From NCBI RefSeq assembly GCF_900156165.1, contig NZ_FTMY01000009.1, positions 62,001-126,000 of the forward strand: 64,000 nt of DNA, read 5' to 3'. The position numbers were made by a program, and so were the translations under genes. Below, one piece after another: positions 1-8,439 of the stretch; within the stretch, counting starts at the first letter, position 1, and each line of letters begins with the position of its first letter. The notes under the pieces are model-generated. The model had not been told where the DNA came from. It was given only the letters and a program-made list of their open reading frames with translations, and did no database searches. The stretch is from Pseudacidovorax sp. RU35E. GTDB lineage: Bacteria; Pseudomonadota; Gammaproteobacteria; Burkholderiales; Burkholderiaceae_C.

Positions 1-289
1 TCTCGGGCGGCAGGCCCAGCGTGGTGCTGCCCTTGCTGCGGCTGTTGATCGGTTCTTCCATGCCGCCGCGCAGGCGGTACTGGTAGCGCATGGTCATCAG
101 CGCGAATCGCGTGGGCGAGCAGACGGGCGAGTTGGCGTAGCCCTCGGTGAAGCGCAGGCCGCCTTCGGCCAGGGCGTCGATGTTCGGGGACACGAGGCCG
201 AAGTCGGCACTGCGGCCACCGTAGCAGCCGAGGTCGGCATAGCCCAGGTCGTCGGCGACGATGTAGATGATGTTGGGTCTGGTTGTCAT
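1..289 (-). CDS. Sulfatase family protein, N-terminal fragment
   Basis: This is the first 96 residues of a type I sulfatase, cut by the window edge. The N-terminus reads as an alkaline-phosphatase-superfamily strand ending in the metal-binding pair Asp13-Asp14. CSPTR at residues 57-61 matches the C-x-P-x-R signature whose Cys is converted to formylglycine in active sulfatases. Family members hydrolyse sulfate esters. No signal peptide is visible, because the first residues run straight into the NIIYIVADD strand, so a cytoplasmic enzyme is likely. The start is the only ATG before the conserved strand. It diverges from a LysR regulator 92 bp away, its likely controller. The substrate cannot be told from this fragment. 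Confidence 0.9.
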   Translation of the reverse strand, partial: MTTRPNIIYIVADDLGYADLGCYGGRSADFGLVSPNIDALAEGGLRFTEGYANSPVCSPTRFALMTMRYQYRLRGGMEEPINSRSKGSTTLGLPPE

Positions 290-381
290 GACAGCGTGCA
301 CAGCGAGGAGCAACGGCCGAGCTTAGGCAGGACGCAGCCATCCGTAAAATTGAAAATCACGCGCCAACCATAAAAATCCCG

Positions 382-1287
382 ATGGATCCTCGGCACTTGG
401 TCCAGCTCGCGACCATCCTGGAGAAAGGCTCGATCACCCAGGCGAGCCGGCATCTGCACCTCACGCAGCCTACGCTCACCCACAACATGCAGACGCTGGA
501 GATGCAGGCGGGCGGCCAGCTCTTCGAGCGCAGCCGCTACGGTGTGCGCAGCACGCCGCTGGGCGAGATGCTGGCGCGCGAGGGGCGGGCGATCGCGCGC
601 CGGCTCAAGGACGCCGCGGAGGTCAGCGCGCGGCACCGCGGCGGCATCCGGCGCCAGCTGCGCATTGGCTCGGGGCCGATGGTGGGCGCCGCGGTGCTCG
701 ACGAGGTGACGCGCGCCCTGCTTGCCCGCTTCGACGACCTGGCCCTCTCCGTGCGCAGCGACCGGCCCCATGTGCTGGTGGAGCAGTTGATCGACGGCCA
801 GCACGATTTCGTCATCGGCCCCTCCTGGCTGGAGCGACCGCCACAGGGCATCGAGCGGCGGCTGTTGGTGGCCGACACCCTCGGCGTGTACTGCGGGACG
901 GGCCATTCCTTCGCCGAGCGGCCCTCGCTGGCCCATGGCGAGGCGGAGGCCGCGGACTGGATCAGCCTGGGAACCGCATCACCTTTCGACCAGGACGTGC
1001 AGGGCATGCTGGTGGGCGGCGGCGTGCAGCAGATGCGGGCGCAGGTCACGGTGCTGGGCGAGGCGTTCGTGCTGCTGGAGATGCTGGCGCGCGGGCGGCA
1101 CCTGTCGGTGCTGCCCGACTTTCCCTTGCGGCGGCTGAGCCAGCGCTTCGGACTGTTGTCGTTGCCCTGGCCGGGACCGCCTGCGGCGCGGCCCATCTAC
1201 CTCTGGAACCAGACCACGACCACCGAGAGCGGCCTCATGGCGGAAGTGGGAGAGCTGATCCTGTCGCAGGTGCGGGCGCTGGCCTGA
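382..1287 (+). CDS. LysR family transcriptional regulator
   Basis: This 301-residue protein has the usual LysR length. The winged helix-turn-helix occupies about residues 5-62, with the typical SITQASRHLHLTQPTLTHNM recognition region. An effector-binding domain follows from about residue 90, beginning RRQLRIGSGPM. LysR proteins usually activate a divergent target in response to a small ligand. The divergent sulfatase gene is the obvious candidate, with the shared 92-bp intergenic region as its likely binding site. The ligand is unknown. Inference: it may sense a sulfated substrate or its breakdown product. Confidence 0.93.
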   Translation: MDPRHLVQLATILEKGSITQASRHLHLTQPTLTHNMQTLEMQAGGQLFERSRYGVRSTPLGEMLAREGRAIARRLKDAAEVSARHRGGIRRQLRIGSGPMVGAAVLDEVTRALLARFDDLALSVRSDRPHVLVEQLIDGQHDFVIGPSWLERPPQGIERRLLVADTLGVYCGTGHSFAERPSLAHGEAEAADWISLGTASPFDQDVQGMLVGGGVQQMRAQVTVLGEAFVLLEMLARGRHLSVLPDFPLRRLSQRFGLLSLPWPGPPAARPIYLWNQTTTTESGLMAEVGELILSQVRALA

Positions 1288-1358
1288 GCGGCGCGGACGG
1301 GGCGGACTTCATGGCCTGGGCAGACAGCGCCATATGCCAGCTGCGCCAGCGACCGGCG

Positions 1359-1410
1359 AAAAAAACCGCCCGCGTGGGCCGGGTCTTCGACCCAGCCCGC
1401 GCGGGCGGCT
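1359..1410 (-). terminator. Rho-independent terminator downstream of the DUF3309 gene
   Basis: Read on the minus strand, a long GC-rich stem with arms CCGCCCGCG and CGCGGGCGG (the arms extend further inwards) closes a GAAGA-type loop and is followed by a run of seven T. It lies 23 bp after the stop of the DUF3309 mini-gene. Confidence 0.85.
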
Positions 1411-1432
1411 TCTTGGTGGTGCGCGCCGAGGG

Positions 1433-1591
1433 CTAGATTCGTCCCATCAGGAGCAGCACGATCACGATCACGAGCACCAGACCCAGGCCGCCGCTCGGGC
1501 CGTAGCCCCAGCTGCGGCTGTAGCCCCAGCTGGGCAGGGCGCCGATCAGCAGCAGGATCAGGACGATGAGCAGGATGAAGGAAAGGGACAT
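1433..1591 (-). CDS. DUF3309 family small membrane protein
   Basis: This 52-residue gene is missed by length-filtered gene calling. The protein has a hydrophobic segment at residues 4-19, a middle with two SWGY copies (about residues 21-30), a Gly-rich turn, and a second hydrophobic segment at about residues 36-50. This matches the DUF3309 pattern: a helix, then LPSWGYSRSWGYGPSG, then a helix. Such mini-proteins are common in proteobacteria and have no known function. It stands alone, with its own terminator immediately downstream. It is most likely a two-helix inner-membrane peptide. Confidence 0.88.
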   Translation of the reverse strand: MSLSFILLIVLILLLIGALPSWGYSRSWGYGPSGGLGLVLVIVIVLLLMGRI

Positions 1592-1705
1592 GACGTAGCT
1601 CCGAGCTCTGTGAGTTGTTGACAGAGCGGATGCTGCGCATATCGAAGGGGCCGGGCGGACGGCGGCGGGCCCCTCGCGCTGTCAGGCCCTCGCCGCGGTC
1701 GGGTG

Positions 1706-2869
1706 TCAGAGTTTTGCCAGCCGCGTCAGCGCATCGCGCAGTGTCTCGTCGCGTTTGGCATAGCAGAAGCGCACCACGCGCTGGTCGAACCCATCGCCAT
1801 AGAAGGCCGACAGCGGAATCGCCGCCACGCCGATCTCGCGCGTGAGCCACTGGCAGAAGTCGGCCTCCGACAGGTCGCTGACCGACGAGATGTCCACGCA
1901 CTGGAAGTAGCTGCCCTCGCTGGGCAGCAGTCGCAGGCGGGTGCGTGCCAGGCCTTCGGCGAACAGGTCGCGCTTGCGCTGGTAGAAGGCCGGCAGGTCC
2001 AGATAAGGCGCCGCATCGGCCATGTAGTGCGCCAGCGCATGCTGCATCGGCGTGTTCACGGTGAACACGTTGAACTGGTGCACCTTGCGGAACTCGGCCG
2101 TCAGGACCGCCGGCGCGGCCACGTAGCCCACCTTCCAGCCGGTGACGTGGTAGGTCTTGCCGAAGCTGCTGACGATCAGGCTGCGCGCGGCCAGGCCCGG
2201 GAAGCGGGCCACGCTCTGGTGCAGCGCGCCGTCGTAGACCATGTGCTCGTAGACCTCGTCGCTGATCACGAACACGTCGGTGGGCGCGAGCAGGTCTTCG
2301 AGCTGGCGCATCTCCTCGGCGGTCCACACGGTGCCGCTCGGGTTGTGTGGCGTGTTGATCAGGATGGCGCGCGTGCGCGGCGTCAGCGCCGCCGCGATGC
2401 GGCCGAAGTCGGGGCGGAAGCTGCCCGGCACCAGCGGCACGCGCACCACCACGCCGCCAGCCAGCTCGATGTTGGGCACGTAGCTGTCGTAGCAGGGCTC
2501 CAGCACGATCACCTCGTCGCCCGGCCGCACCAGTGCCAGGATCGCCGTGATGATGGCCTGCGTGGCCCCGGCCGTGACGGTGATCTCGGTGCCGGCGTCG
2601 TAGCGGCGGCCGTAGAGCGCCTCGATCTTGGCGGCGATGCGCTCACGCAGCAGCGGCACGCCGGTCATCGGCGGGTACTGGTTGTGGCCGGCGGCCATCG
2701 CGGCGGTGACGGCATCCAGCAGCTTCGGGTCGCAGCCGAAGTCCGGGAAGCCCTGGCCCAGGTTGACGGCGCCGTGCTCGGTCGCCAGGGCCGACATCAC
2801 GGTGAAGATGGTGGTGCCCACGGCGGGCAGCTTGGTGCCCGGCTCGGGCGTGCGGGGTGCAGCGGTCAT
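1706..2869 (-). CDS. ybdL: PLP-dependent aminotransferase, YbdL/methionine aminotransferase type
   Basis: This 387-residue fold-type I aminotransferase has the class I/II domain throughout. The PLP-binding Lys is K238 in SSFGKTYHVTGWKVGY, a block typical of YbdL-like enzymes. NTPHNPSG at 172-179 and SDEVYEHM at 203-210 supply cofactor contacts. E. coli YbdL prefers methionine, histidine and phenylalanine as amino donors. The ATG was chosen because it begins the conserved N-terminus; the open frame extends upstream without homology. It lies 26 bp downstream of cysB on the same strand, which fits a role in sulfur amino acid metabolism, although co-transcription is inference. Confidence 0.88.
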   Translation of the reverse strand: MTAAPRTPEPGTKLPAVGTTIFTVMSALATEHGAVNLGQGFPDFGCDPKLLDAVTAAMAAGHNQYPPMTGVPLLRERIAAKIEALYGRRYDAGTEITVTAGATQAIITAILALVRPGDEVIVLEPCYDSYVPNIELAGGVVVRVPLVPGSFRPDFGRIAAALTPRTRAILINTPHNPSGTVWTAEEMRQLEDLLAPTDVFVISDEVYEHMVYDGALHQSVARFPGLAARSLIVSSFGKTYHVTGWKVGYVAAPAVLTAEFRKVHQFNVFTVNTPMQHALAHYMADAAPYLDLPAFYQRKRDLFAEGLARTRLRLLPSEGSYFQCVDISSVSDLSEADFCQWLTREIGVAAIPLSAFYGDGFDQRVVRFCYAKRDETLRDALTRLAKL

Positions 2870-2895
2870 GTCAGTGAAGGCGCGAAGCGGCGGGT

Positions 2896-3837
2896 TCAGA
2901 GTTCGTAGTCGTCGTAGTGGCCGCTCAGGGCCTTGGCGATCAGGTTGCGGTCCAGCCGGTCCGAGAGCAGTTCGGCAAACTTGAAGACGAAGTTGCGCAG
3001 GTAGGCGCCGCGCTTGAAGGCGATGCGGGCGACGTTCTGGCCGATCACCTGGCCCATGGGGCGCACCACCAGGTCCTCGTTGCTGTCGTCGCGCACGGCC
3101 ATCTCGGCCACGATGCCCACGCCCAGGCCCAGGCGCACATAGGTCTTGATGACGTCGGAGTCGATGGCTTCCAGCGCGATGCGCGGCGACAGCTTCTTCT
3201 GCGCAAAGGCATGGTCGATGCGCGTGCGACCCGTGAAGGAAGGGTGGTAGGTGATGATCGGCTCGGCCGCCAGATCCTCCAGGTTCACGCGCTCCTTGGC
3301 GGCCAGGGGATGGTCCTTGGGCAGCACCAGCACGTGCTGCCATTCGTAGCAGGGCAGGGTGACCAGGCCGTCGTAATCGTCCAGCGATTCGGTCGCCACG
3401 CCGACTTCCGCCACCTCGTCGAGCACCATCTGGGCCACCTGAGCCGGCGAGCCCTGATGCAGGCTGACATTGACCTTGGGATAGGCCTCGCGCAACTTGA
3501 CCACCGGAACAGGCAGCACGTAGCGCGCCTGGGTGTGCGTGGTGGCGATGGACAGCGTGCCGCTGTCCTGCGCACTGAATTGCTCGCCGATCCGGCGCAG
3601 GTTGCCCACCTCGCGCATGATCAGTTCGATGCTGGCGAGCACGTGCTGGCCGGGTTCGGTCACGCGCTTGAGGCGCTTGCCGTGGCGCGCAAAGATCTCC
3701 ACGCCCAGCTCTTCTTCCAGTTCGATGATGGCCTTGGAGACGCCGGGCTGCGAGGTGTGCAGCGCCTTGGCGGCTTCGGTCAGGTTCAGGTTGCGGCGCA
3801 CGGCCTCCTGAACGAACTTGAACTGGTGAAGGTTCAT
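2896..3837 (-). CDS. cysB: CysB, LysR-type regulator of cysteine biosynthesis
   Basis: This 313-residue protein is collinear with CysB/Cbl. The N-terminus MNLHQFKFVQEAVRRNLNLT and the HTH segment LHTSQPGVSKAI are hallmarks of the family. The C-terminal sensor domain contains TTHTQARYVLP, the region that binds sulfate or N-acetylserine in characterised members. CysB activates sulfate uptake and reduction genes during sulfur limitation. Downstream on the same strand is an aminotransferase; upstream is CbiX, which makes the siroheme needed by sulfite reductase, so the neighbourhood is coherent. The leader just upstream (3838-3880) is AT-rich for this genome and may hold an autoregulatory site. 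Confidence 0.95.
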   Translation of the reverse strand: MNLHQFKFVQEAVRRNLNLTEAAKALHTSQPGVSKAIIELEEELGVEIFARHGKRLKRVTEPGQHVLASIELIMREVGNLRRIGEQFSAQDSGTLSIATTHTQARYVLPVPVVKLREAYPKVNVSLHQGSPAQVAQMVLDEVAEVGVATESLDDYDGLVTLPCYEWQHVLVLPKDHPLAAKERVNLEDLAAEPIITYHPSFTGRTRIDHAFAQKKLSPRIALEAIDSDVIKTYVRLGLGVGIVAEMAVRDDSNEDLVVRPMGQVIGQNVARIAFKRGAYLRNFVFKFAELLSDRLDRNLIAKALSGHYDDYEL

Positions 3838-3880
3838 AACAAATCCCGATATTTATCGCGATTCATTATGCCTTATCAAT

Positions 3881-4252
3881 CTATCGAGGCGGTTGGACGG
3901 CCAGGCGGGCCAGCAGGTCGATGACTGCGGGCTCCTGCCCCACGGTCAGGGCCTTGGTGAAATGCACGCCGGGATGCTGCTGCCGCAATTCCGCCATGAG
4001 CAGGGGCAGATCTTCGCGGGCATGGCGCCCCATGCCCAGGAAAAGGGGCACGACGTGGACGCTCTCCACCCCTTCGGCCACGAGTTCCGCGACGGCCGCC
4101 GGCAGGTCGGGCGAGACCATTTCCAGGTAGGCACAGCGCACGCGTGCGTCCGGCGCCTGCTCGGACACGCGTCGCGCCACCGCTTCCACCGGTTCGCGCC
4201 ACTGAGCGTCACGCGAGCCGTGGGCGAAGAGAACGATGCCGCGCGTCGTCAT
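3881..4252 (-). CDS. cbiX: Sirohydrochlorin chelatase, short CbiX type
   Basis: This 123-residue single-domain chelatase resembles the small CbiX found in archaea and many betaproteobacteria. It inserts a metal into sirohydrochlorin, giving siroheme (Fe) or cobalt-sirohydrochlorin. Candidate metal ligands are His11 in LFAHGSR and His77 in FLGMGRHARED, both at the expected positions. Its ATG overlaps the lptG stop by four bases, so it is probably translationally coupled to lptG. Its proximity to cysB suggests a role in assimilatory sulfite reductase. The iron-versus-cobalt preference cannot be read from sequence. The start was fixed by the ATGA overlap and the MTTRGIVLFAHGSR N-terminus. Confidence 0.9.
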   Translation of the reverse strand: MTTRGIVLFAHGSRDAQWREPVEAVARRVSEQAPDARVRCAYLEMVSPDLPAAVAELVAEGVESVHVVPLFLGMGRHAREDLPLLMAELRQQHPGVHFTKALTVGQEPAVIDLLARLAVQPPR

Positions 4253-5358
4253 CGCCGCAGCACCAGCCAGCCGAAGGCGCCGAGCGACATCAGCGAATAA
4301 AGAAGGCCCGGCGCCGCCGCCGTGGCCCACGGCCACCAGTTGCGCAGGTTGCCGATGTAGCCGAAAACGTTGTTCAGCAGGAAGAAGCTGATGCCGATCA
4401 TCACGCCGCCGAACACATAGCCAGCGATGCCGCTCTGGCGGAAGTGCAGGTAGGCAAAGGGCAGGGCCAGAACCACCATCACCAGACAGGACAGCGGATA
4501 GAAGACCTTGCGCCAGAACTCGATCTTGTAGCGCTGGGTGGCCTGGCCATTGGCGTCCAGGTGGCGCGTGTACTCGAACAGGTCGACCGTGCGCATGCGC
4601 TCGGGCTTGAGCAGCGCCACCGCCACCATGTCGGTGGTCAGGCCCGTCTGCCAGGGCATCAGCGCCTGATGGATGTTGATCACCTTGGGCGCGGCAGTGC
4701 CGGGACCCGTCTGGAATTCCTGCCGCTGGGCATCCTGGAGCAGCCAGCCGCCGTCGACGATGCGCGCCGTGTTCGCCGTGGTCAGCGAGCGAAGGAAGCC
4801 GCGCTCGTCGAACTCGAACACGCGCGGCAGCTTGAGCGTCCCATCGCGGTCGATGGAGACCACGTTCACCGCAAACGAGTGATCGCCGCGGCGCTCCTTC
4901 AGCCAGCCGCCCGTCAGACCAGCGGTGGCCAGGTACCCCTGATAGCGCGACTTGAGCAACTGGGCGGCACGGTCGGACAGCGGTGCCACATAGTCGCCCA
5001 CCGCGAAGGTGAGGACCACGAAGCCCAGCCCGAGCGTGAGCAGCATGCGCAAGGCTCGCCAGGGGCCAAGTCCGCTGGTGCGAAGGATCGTGTATTCGGA
5101 ACTGCGCGCCAGGTTGGCCATGACGAAGATGCTGCCGATCAGCACCGCGATGGGCAGCAGTTCGTACAGATGGCTCGGCACCAGCAGCGTGACGTAGAGC
5201 AGCGCCTGCGGCAGGCCGTAAGGCGCCACGGTGCCCTTGCCCACCGAGGAGAGTTCGTCCACGAAGTCGAAGAAGAAGAACAGGCTCAGGAAGCCGAGCG
5301 TGACGAAGGCGATCGACTTGATCGCGTCCACATAGATCAGGCGGCGAAGCGTTCTCAT
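4249..5358 (-). CDS. lptG: LptG, LPS export ABC transporter permease
   Basis: This 369-residue inner-membrane permease of the YjgP/YjgQ family has three N-terminal transmembrane segments (about residues 15-120), a periplasmic jellyroll domain (about 140-265) and three C-terminal segments (about 275-365). With LptF and the LptB ATPase it extracts lipopolysaccharide from the inner membrane and passes it to LptC/LptA. The start MRTLRRLIYVDAIKSIAF lies 4 bp after the lptF stop. Only LptF and LptG are encoded here; lptB, lptC and lptA must lie elsewhere, as is usual. The cytoplasmic coupling segment SSEYTILRTSGL is present. Confidence 0.94.
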   Translation of the reverse strand: MRTLRRLIYVDAIKSIAFVTLGFLSLFFFFDFVDELSSVGKGTVAPYGLPQALLYVTLLVPSHLYELLPIAVLIGSIFVMANLARSSEYTILRTSGLGPWRALRMLLTLGLGFVVLTFAVGDYVAPLSDRAAQLLKSRYQGYLATAGLTGGWLKERRGDHSFAVNVVSIDRDGTLKLPRVFEFDERGFLRSLTTANTARIVDGGWLLQDAQRQEFQTGPGTAAPKVINIHQALMPWQTGLTTDMVAVALLKPERMRTVDLFEYTRHLDANGQATQRYKIEFWRKVFYPLSCLVMVVLALPFAYLHFRQSGIAGYVFGGVMIGISFFLLNNVFGYIGNLRNWWPWATAAAPGLLYSLMSLGAFGWLVLRR

Positions 5359-5362
5359 GCGT

Positions 5363-6451
5363 TCAGGCGGCAGGAATGCGCGGGCTGGGCCGGCGCCAGC
5401 TGTGGTGACGCAGTGCGATCCACAGCAGCATGCCGATGAACATGCCGCCATGCAGCACCACCAGGAAACCGGGCAGCGCGAAGCGCCCGTTGCCCACCCA
5501 ACTCTGTCCCAGGTTCAGCAGGTTGAAATAGATGACGAAGCAGAAGAGGGCAAACAGCAGGTTGCCACTGCGGCCCACGCGCGGGTTGACGTTCGACACC
5601 ACCAGCGCCAGCAGCACGAAGTTGACCGCGGCCAGCACCATGCCCACGCGCCAGCCCAGTTCACCCTGGTTGACCGGTGTGGGCGCGCCGATCAGGGCCA
5701 GCGTGGACATGGACTTGGGCGCGACCTCTTCGCCCGGAAGCGGCCCATCGTTGCCCATGCGGGCGCCGTAGGTGCCGAACTCGCTAATCTTCAGGTCGCT
5801 GTTGTCGAAGCTGCGCTCCAGCCGCTGGCCATTGGACAGGACCAGATAGCGGCCGCCCAGGAGCGTCTCGACCTTGCCGCTCTGGGCCGAGGTGACGATC
5901 TGCTGGTTGCGCTCCAGGGACGAGATGAAGACGTTGGAGGCCGAAGTGGCGTCCGGCGAATCCTTGTCGATGTAGAACACGCGGTTGCGTGCCGCCGATT
6001 CCTGGAACTGGCCCGGCGCCACGCGGTCGAGATCGCCGCGCCGCTCGTACTGGTCACGCATGCCCTGCGTCTGCGAATTGGCCCATGGCCAGCCCACCAG
6101 CGACAGCACCGCGATCAGCAGCAGTACGGGCCAAGCGAACCGCAGCAGAGGCGAGATGAAGTCGGCGAGGCCGCGTCCCGCCGAAAACCAGATCACCATC
6201 TCGCTGTCGCGGTACATGCGAGAGAGCGTGCCGACGATCGAGATGAACAGGCTCAGGCTGAGGATGGTGGGCATATAGCCCACCACCGTATAGGCCATGA
6301 CCAGGAAGACCTCGGAAGGGTTGACGCTGCCACGCGAGGCGAGGCCCAGCGTGCGGATCAGGATGATCGTCATCACGATCGCGATCAGCACCACCAGCGT
6401 GGCCCCGAAGCTGCGCGACAGCTCCTTGCGCAAAGTGGAATGGAATAACAT
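5363..6451 (-). CDS. lptF: LptF, LPS export ABC transporter permease
   Basis: This 362-residue partner of LptG shows the same six-helix topology with a central periplasmic domain. The N-terminus MLFHSTLRKELSRSFGATL is the family hallmark and fixes the start. The RDSEMVIWFSAG segment is the coupling-helix region that contacts LptB. It is the first gene of a minus-strand run lptF-lptG-cbiX. It diverges from pepA with only 22 bp between the two start codons, so the promoters of both genes must overlap or lie inside the opposing gene. pepA-lptF-lptG is a widely conserved arrangement. Confidence 0.94.
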   Translation of the reverse strand: MLFHSTLRKELSRSFGATLVVLIAIVMTIILIRTLGLASRGSVNPSEVFLVMAYTVVGYMPTILSLSLFISIVGTLSRMYRDSEMVIWFSAGRGLADFISPLLRFAWPVLLLIAVLSLVGWPWANSQTQGMRDQYERRGDLDRVAPGQFQESAARNRVFYIDKDSPDATSASNVFISSLERNQQIVTSAQSGKVETLLGGRYLVLSNGQRLERSFDNSDLKISEFGTYGARMGNDGPLPGEEVAPKSMSTLALIGAPTPVNQGELGWRVGMVLAAVNFVLLALVVSNVNPRVGRSGNLLFALFCFVIYFNLLNLGQSWVGNGRFALPGFLVVLHGGMFIGMLLWIALRHHSWRRPSPRIPAA

Positions 6452-6473
6452 CGTCCGAGCGAAAAGACGGATT

Positions 6474-7973
6474 ATGGACTTCCAACTCAAGACCCTCGGC
6501 CTCGCGCAGGCCGCCGCAGAAAAGGCCGACGCACTCGTCGTCCTCGTGCACGACGACTTCAAGGGCGAGGGCAGCGACGGCGTGTCGCGGCTGCTGGCCC
6601 AGGCCCGCAAGGCCGGTGACCTGAAGGGCAAGCCAGGCAAGCTCATCGCGGCCTATGGCGCTGCCGATGTCTTGGCAACGCGGCTCGTGCTGTGTTCTGC
6701 CGGTGACCTCTCGGCCGCGGCGGTTCGCAGTGCCGTCGGGGCGGCGATGCAGGCGGTGAAGTCCGCCGCGCCCAAGAAGGTCTCGGTGGTCTTTGCGGGC
6801 AAGGTCGACGCGCGCGCCCTGCGTGCGGCCGTGCTGGCCGCAGCCGACGCCACCTATGTCTACACGACGACACAGTCCAAGCCTGAGCCGCGCACCATCC
6901 GGCAACTCGTGCTCGGCGTGTCCGACAGCGCCGGACTGCAGGCCGGTTTCGATGTGGCCCGTGCCACGGTGCGGGGCATCGAGTTCGCCAAGGAATGGGC
7001 CAACCGTCCAGGCAACCATTCGACGCCGACGATGCTGGCCGAGGCGGCGCAGTCGCTGGCCCGCGGCCCCAAGCTGAAGGTTGAGGTGCTGGGCCCGCGC
7101 GAGGTGGCCAAGCTCGGCATGGGCGCCTTCATGGCGGTGGCCCAGGGCTCGGAGCAGCCGCTGCGCTTCGTCGTGCTTCGCTATCAGGGCGCGGCCAAGG
7201 ACGTGGCCCCGCAGGTGCTGGTCGGCAAGGGCATCACCTTCGACACCGGCGGCGTCTCGCTCAAGCCCGCGGCCGAGATGGACGAGATGAAGTTCGACAT
7301 GGGCGGCGCGGCGAGCGTGCTCGGCGTGTTCCGTGCGCTGGGCGAGATCCAGCCCGCCATCAACGTGGTCGGTCTGATTCCCAGCTGCGAGAACATGAAC
7401 GACGGCCGCGCGGTCAAGCCGGGCGACGTGGTCACCAGCATGGATGGCCAGACCATCGAGATCCTCAACACTGACGCCGAAGGCCGGCTGATCCTGTGCG
7501 ATGCGCTGACCTATGCCAAGCGTTTTGCGCCCAAGGCGGTGATCGACATCGCCACCTTGACGGGCGCCTGCGTGGTGGCGCTGGGCGGTGTACGCAGTGG
7601 CCTGTTCTCCAGCGACGATGCCCTGGCGCAAGCCCTGCAGGATGCAGGCGAGAACGCGCACGACCGCTGCTGGCGCATGCCGCTGGACGACGAATATGCC
7701 GAAGGCCTGAAGACCCGCTTCGCCGACGTGGCCAACGTGGCCGGCCGCGCAGGCGGTGCCATCACGGCCGCCAAGTTCCTGCAGCGCTTCACCGGCGAGT
7801 TCGCCTGGGCGCACCTGGACATCGCCGGCACGGCCTGGAAGAGCGGCGGGGCCAAGGGCGCGACCGGCCGGCCCGTGGGCCTGTTGCTGGACTACCTGCT
7901 TGCGCAGACCGCCGTCGGCGCCACGCCTGCGGCACCGCGCAAGCGTGTCCGCAAGACGGCGGCCTCGGCCTGA
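6474..7973 (+). CDS. pepA: Leucyl aminopeptidase PepA
   Basis: This is a 499-residue M17 aminopeptidase, about the size of E. coli PepA. The N-terminal macro-like domain covers about residues 1-165. The catalytic domain carries the two-metal signatures VGKGITFDTGGVSLKP and NTDAEGRLILCDAL, which include the Lys, Asp and Glu ligands. It removes N-terminal residues from peptides as a cytoplasmic hexamer, and in E. coli it also binds DNA at carAB and cer. The start MDFQLKTLGL matches the family; an upstream open frame is non-homologous. The C-terminal tail RKRVRKTAAS is basic, and its role is unknown. Confidence 0.95.
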   Translation: MDFQLKTLGLAQAAAEKADALVVLVHDDFKGEGSDGVSRLLAQARKAGDLKGKPGKLIAAYGAADVLATRLVLCSAGDLSAAAVRSAVGAAMQAVKSAAPKKVSVVFAGKVDARALRAAVLAAADATYVYTTTQSKPEPRTIRQLVLGVSDSAGLQAGFDVARATVRGIEFAKEWANRPGNHSTPTMLAEAAQSLARGPKLKVEVLGPREVAKLGMGAFMAVAQGSEQPLRFVVLRYQGAAKDVAPQVLVGKGITFDTGGVSLKPAAEMDEMKFDMGGAASVLGVFRALGEIQPAINVVGLIPSCENMNDGRAVKPGDVVTSMDGQTIEILNTDAEGRLILCDALTYAKRFAPKAVIDIATLTGACVVALGGVRSGLFSSDDALAQALQDAGENAHDRCWRMPLDDEYAEGLKTRFADVANVAGRAGGAITAAKFLQRFTGEFAWAHLDIAGTAWKSGGAKGATGRPVGLLLDYLLAQTAVGATPAAPRKRVRKTAASA

Positions 7974-8001
7974 TTTCGTCGCTGACGGCTCTCCCACCGA
8001 C

Positions 8002-8439
8002 GTGACCGAGATCGACGTCCACTACAACGCCGCGGACAAGCTGCATCACGCCTGCCGACTGCTGCGCAAGGCCGTGCTCGGTGCGGACGCGCAGGTGGTG
8101 GTCCAGGGGCCGGACGAGTTGCTCGACGCGCTGGACGATGCGCTGTGGCGCTTCTCGCCGGCCGACTTCATCGCCCATTGCAAGGCCGACGCACCCGTGC
8201 ACGTGCGCGGACGCTCCGCGGTACTGCTGGGCCTGGCCGAAGGCGAGTCGCCTGCCCATCGCCAGGTCATGCTCAACCTGGGGCTGCCACTGCCGCAAGG
8301 TTTCGAGCGCTTCGATCGCCTGATCGATGTCGTGGGGCTGGACGACGAGGAGCGCTCGGCGGGGCGCAACCGCTGGCGCCACTATTCGGACCGCGGCTAT
8401 GCCATCACCCGCCATGACGTGGGAGCGCGCGCCGCATGA
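8002..8439 (+). CDS. holC: DNA polymerase III chi subunit HolC
   Basis: This 145-residue protein starts at GTG and begins VTEIDVHYNAADKLHHACRL, the chi-subunit N-terminus. Chi links the clamp loader (through psi) to single-stranded DNA-binding protein. It follows pepA by 28 bp, and pepA-holC is a conserved pair. No ATG is available near the homologous N-terminus, so the GTG start is well supported. The middle block FIAHCKAD and the C-terminal RWRHYSDRGYAITRHD fit the family. Its stop overlaps the next gene by four bases. Confidence 0.9.
   Translation: MTEIDVHYNAADKLHHACRLLRKAVLGADAQVVVQGPDELLDALDDALWRFSPADFIAHCKADAPVHVRGRSAVLLGLAEGESPAHRQVMLNLGLPLPQGFERFDRLIDVVGLDDEERSAGRNRWRHYSDRGYAITRHDVGARAA

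Noticed and set aside
286-936. Long minus-strand open frame opposite the LysR gene
   Set aside because: It is antisense to a clear LysR coding region, has an Arg/Ala/His-rich composition typical of shadow frames in high-GC DNA, and shows no family motif.
1703-2908. 401-residue plus-strand open frame over the aminotransferase
   Set aside because: The minus strand encodes a complete PLP aminotransferase with its catalytic Lys; the plus frame is a compositional shadow.
6054-7997. 647-residue minus-strand frame over pepA
   Set aside because: PepA is complete on the plus strand, and the opposing frame is His/Arg-rich without motifs.
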